DNA of 64,000 nucleotides from Flavilitoribacter nigricans DSM 23189 = NBRC 102662 (GTDB taxonomy: Bacteria; Bacteroidota; Bacteroidia; Chitinophagales; Saprospiraceae), in assembly GCF_002646595.1 (NCBI RefSeq), contig NZ_PDUD01000041.1:54138-118137 (forward strand). The letters run 5' to 3'. The translations under genes were made by a program, and so were the position numbers. The notes under the pieces were generated by a model that worked only from the letters and a program-made list of their open reading frames with translations, was not told where the DNA came from and made no database searches. Numbering within the stretch: the stretch's first letter is position 1; every line of letters begins with the position of its first letter. Of the stretch, positions 61,923-64,000 are shown piece after piece.

Positions 61923-63806
61923 ATGGTCCGACCCTTAACCTGGCTATTCCTACTCGTTATTTCCCTGCCCATTCAACTGACCTTCGCCCAGGAAGTCATT
62001 TTTTCAAGTGTTCCCGGACAGGATCAGCTGTTGGTCCAAAAAAATGTGATGATCCCGGCCCCGGACGGCGTGCGACTGGCGACGGATATTTATTTCCCGG
62101 CAGAAAATGGAAAACCGGTGCAGGAAGGCCTGGCGGTTTTGCTGCAACGGACACCTTACGGAAAAACCTCCGAACGCTTTCAGGAGGCGATTCGCTTATT
62201 CGCAGCGCGTGGGTATATCGTAGCCATCCAGGACCTAAGGGGGCGTTATGATTCCGAAGGTATTTTTACCAAGTATAATCCGCTCGAAGCCAGTGATGGG
62301 GCGGCAACCGTCGAATGGTTGTCGAAATTACCCGCCGGGAACGGAAAGGTGGCTATGTGGGGAACTTCCTACGGTGCCCACACCCAGGCCGACGCCTCCA
62401 AGCTGGATCCCAAAGGACTTTCGGCGATGGTGTTAAATATGGGAGGTATGACCAATGCCTGGGATCATGCCGTCCGACAGGGAGGAGCCTTTGAATTAGG
62501 CCGCGAACTTACCTGGGCCTTCCGGCAAATACCCGCGGAGATCGACGATCCCGTGGTGGAAGCACATTTCAAAAAGGAAACCATAGAAGACTGGTACGCA
62601 GCCTGGCCGTTCCGTAGGGGCCTGAATCCGCTTTCCATTGCGCCTAATTTCGAAGATTATATTCTGGAAGAATTGACGCACGCCGATTATGATGATTACT
62701 GGAAAGCAACCGGTATCAACTGGATCGAGTATTACGATCAGACTGCCGATGTGCCCATGGTCCATATTGGAGGCTGGTACGATATTTTTCTGCGCGGGAC
62801 TATCCAGAATTTTATGGAATTAAGGAAGCGGCAGACTGCCCCGAAATTCCTGATCATCGGTCCCTGGACCCACAGTGGCAATGAAAGGACCTACGCCGGG
62901 GATGTAGACTTCGGCCCGGAGTCGGCGATCTCTGATTTCCAGACTTCCTATCAGGTGGATTGGTTTGATTATTTTTTCAAGGATAAAAAGGCCGATCGGC
63001 TCCCTAAAGCCCCCGTCCAGCTGTTTGTCATGGGAACGGGTGACGGCAGTAAGAATGAAGCCGGAAGGTTAAACCACGGAGGCTATTGGCTGGAAACCGA
63101 TACCTGGCCTTTGGAAAACGCCCTTGAAACTACCTATTATTTTCACGCTGAAGGCTCATTAAACGGCACTCCACCGGCGGCAGAAAATGCCCATACCACT
63201 TACACTTTCGATCCGGCGAATCCGGTACCTACTTTAGGTGGGAGTGTATCAGCAAGAGTAAAGGACGGCGCATTTAATCAGCGGGAACGGCCTGATTTTG
63301 CCGGTTCAAAACCGCCGTATTTGCCACTGAAATCCAGAGCGGATGTGGTGGTTTTTCAAACCGACCCGCTGCCGGAAGATATGCAGGTTATCGGGCCCAT
63401 CAATATTAAGTTGTACTGTTCGTCTACCGGGGTGGATACCGACTTCACGGTGAAACTGGTGGATGTATATCCACCAAGTGAACACTTTCCCGAAGGCTTT
63501 GAGATGAACTTAACCGACGGGATCGCACGTATGAGTTATCGCAATGGGAGAACCACGCGAGACCTGATTGAACCCAATGAAATATACGAAGTAGACATCC
63601 ATCCATTTCCTACCGCCAATGTATTTAAAAAGGGCCATCGGATAAGAGTGGATATCTCCAGCAGTAATTTCCCCCGATGGGATGTTAACCCCAATACGGG
63701 CGAACCCCTCGGCCAAAACCGGAGAATGCTCAAAGTGGATAATACGATCTATCATTCCCCACAATTCCCGTCACATATTACCTTACCGTTGGTTCCGATG
63801 CGTTGA
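61923..63806 (+). CDS. CocE/NonD-family secreted hydrolase (S15-like)
   Basis: A 627-residue protein with a signal peptide (WLFLLVISLPIQLTFAQ). The N-terminal domain (about 35-340) is an alpha/beta hydrolase of the X-Pro dipeptidyl-peptidase/CocE group (DGVRLATDIYFP, VAIQDLRGRYDSEG, WGTSYGAHTQA with catalytic Ser149, IIGPWTHSG near His of the triad). The C-terminal domain (about 400-627) is the jelly-roll of the family (YFHAEGSLNGTPPA ... HRIRVDISSSNFPRWDVNPN). The activity may be on esters, amides or peptides and cannot be read. It stands after the sulfatase trio and may be co-transcribed. Confidence 0.9.
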   Translation: MVRPLTWLFLLVISLPIQLTFAQEVIFSSVPGQDQLLVQKNVMIPAPDGVRLATDIYFPAENGKPVQEGLAVLLQRTPYGKTSERFQEAIRLFAARGYIVAIQDLRGRYDSEGIFTKYNPLEASDGAATVEWLSKLPAGNGKVAMWGTSYGAHTQADASKLDPKGLSAMVLNMGGMTNAWDHAVRQGGAFELGRELTWAFRQIPAEIDDPVVEAHFKKETIEDWYAAWPFRRGLNPLSIAPNFEDYILEELTHADYDDYWKATGINWIEYYDQTADVPMVHIGGWYDIFLRGTIQNFMELRKRQTAPKFLIIGPWTHSGNERTYAGDVDFGPESAISDFQTSYQVDWFDYFFKDKKADRLPKAPVQLFVMGTGDGSKNEAGRLNHGGYWLETDTWPLENALETTYYFHAEGSLNGTPPAAENAHTTYTFDPANPVPTLGGSVSARVKDGAFNQRERPDFAGSKPPYLPLKSRADVVVFQTDPLPEDMQVIGPINIKLYCSSTGVDTDFTVKLVDVYPPSEHFPEGFEMNLTDGIARMSYRNGRTTRDLIEPNEIYEVDIHPFPTANVFKKGHRIRVDISSSNFPRWDVNPNTGEPLGQNRRMLKVDNTIYHSPQFPSHITLPLVPMR

Positions 63807-63940
63807 TTTCTGGCCGGTAGCCCAATGGTGTCACAAAGTGGGTAGAAGGACATTACCGACAAATGGCTTTTGTACAACACTGTGTGTATAACAAATTGCA
63901 CAAAATCGTAACTTGTAAATGAACCGACAAAACCTGAGTT

Positions 63941-64000
63941 ATGAAATCCGAAGAAAAAGTAGATGCCATATTAGAATCAATGCGAGAAGAGGTACAGCAA
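63941..64000 (+). CDS. start of an unidentified gene, cut by the window end
   Basis: From ATG at 63941 the frame reads MKSEEKVDAILESMREEVQQ, 20 codons to the edge. The amphipathic, charged N-terminus is a typical soluble start, but it is too short to name. It could be a small protein that follows or precedes a sigma factor in Bacteroidota. The alternative frame from ATG 63919 is less coding-like. Confidence 0.5.
   Translation, partial: MKSEEKVDAILESMREEVQQ

Overview
The window is a stretch of a Bacteroidota chromosome, most likely a marine Saprospiria/Lewinella-type bacterium. The evidence is a T9SS C-terminal sorting domain protein, a propeller-type hybrid sensor kinase, many secreted lipoproteins, weak Shine-Dalgarno sequences and a Bacteroidota-type IS200-like transposase. 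This placement is inferred from protein families, not from a marker gene. No rRNA, tRNA or CRISPR array was seen, and no SusC/SusD pair lies in the window.

Layout. 1-2.4 kb: start of an alpha/beta hydrolase and a GH29 alpha-L-fucosidase. 2.3-8.7 kb: a small secreted protein and a split phosphorelay (propeller hybrid kinase, free Hpt protein, LytTR response regulator). 8.8-14.8 kb: a CheB/CheR/PAS/GAF/histidine kinase/receiver fusion with a neighbouring GAF protein. 14.9-25 kb: a tectonin-repeat lipoprotein, DUF1328 copy 1, a GMC oxidoreductase with an unusual hydrophobic insert, a large T9SS protein, an AraC regulator with an NAD(P)-binding protein, a coiled-coil protein and an outer-membrane-like protein.

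25-47 kb is a catabolic island. It holds a PVC-type membrane-bound dehydrogenase, a HiPIP electron carrier, a ceramidase-like hydrolase, a TauE/SafE-type permease, two sulfatases, a ThuA/sugar dehydrogenase/PKD/cytochrome c/CBM6 fusion, a beta-propeller glycosidase-like protein and an SGNH esterase. On the other strand lies a PSD1-DUF1501-sulfatase operon, followed by a SASA esterase/GH43-like fusion. 47.6-49.4 kb is a nested mobile element: an IS1-family element (8-bp target duplication) sits inside the tnpA of an IS200-like element whose ends are inverted repeats with 15-bp palindromes. 49.5-53.7 kb: a Tat-type FAD oxidoreductase, an exported protein with a flavinylation motif, and an alcohol/sugar dehydrogenase. 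53.7-54.3 kb: DUF1328 copy 2. 54.3-63.8 kb: a GH78 alpha-L-rhamnosidase, three sulfatases and a CocE/NonD-type hydrolase. The window ends just inside a new gene.

Together, six sulfatases, a fucosidase, a rhamnosidase, deacetylase-like esterases, secreted redox proteins and a sulfite/sulfate-exporter-like permease suggest degradation of a sulfated, probably O-acetylated, fucose/rhamnose polysaccharide of algal type. The substrate is inferred. The most unusual features are the nested insertion, a family of palindromes with an AGC trinucleotide loop, LytTR-like motifs on both sides of the phosphorelay kinase, and the Planctomycete-type gene set in a Bacteroidota background.
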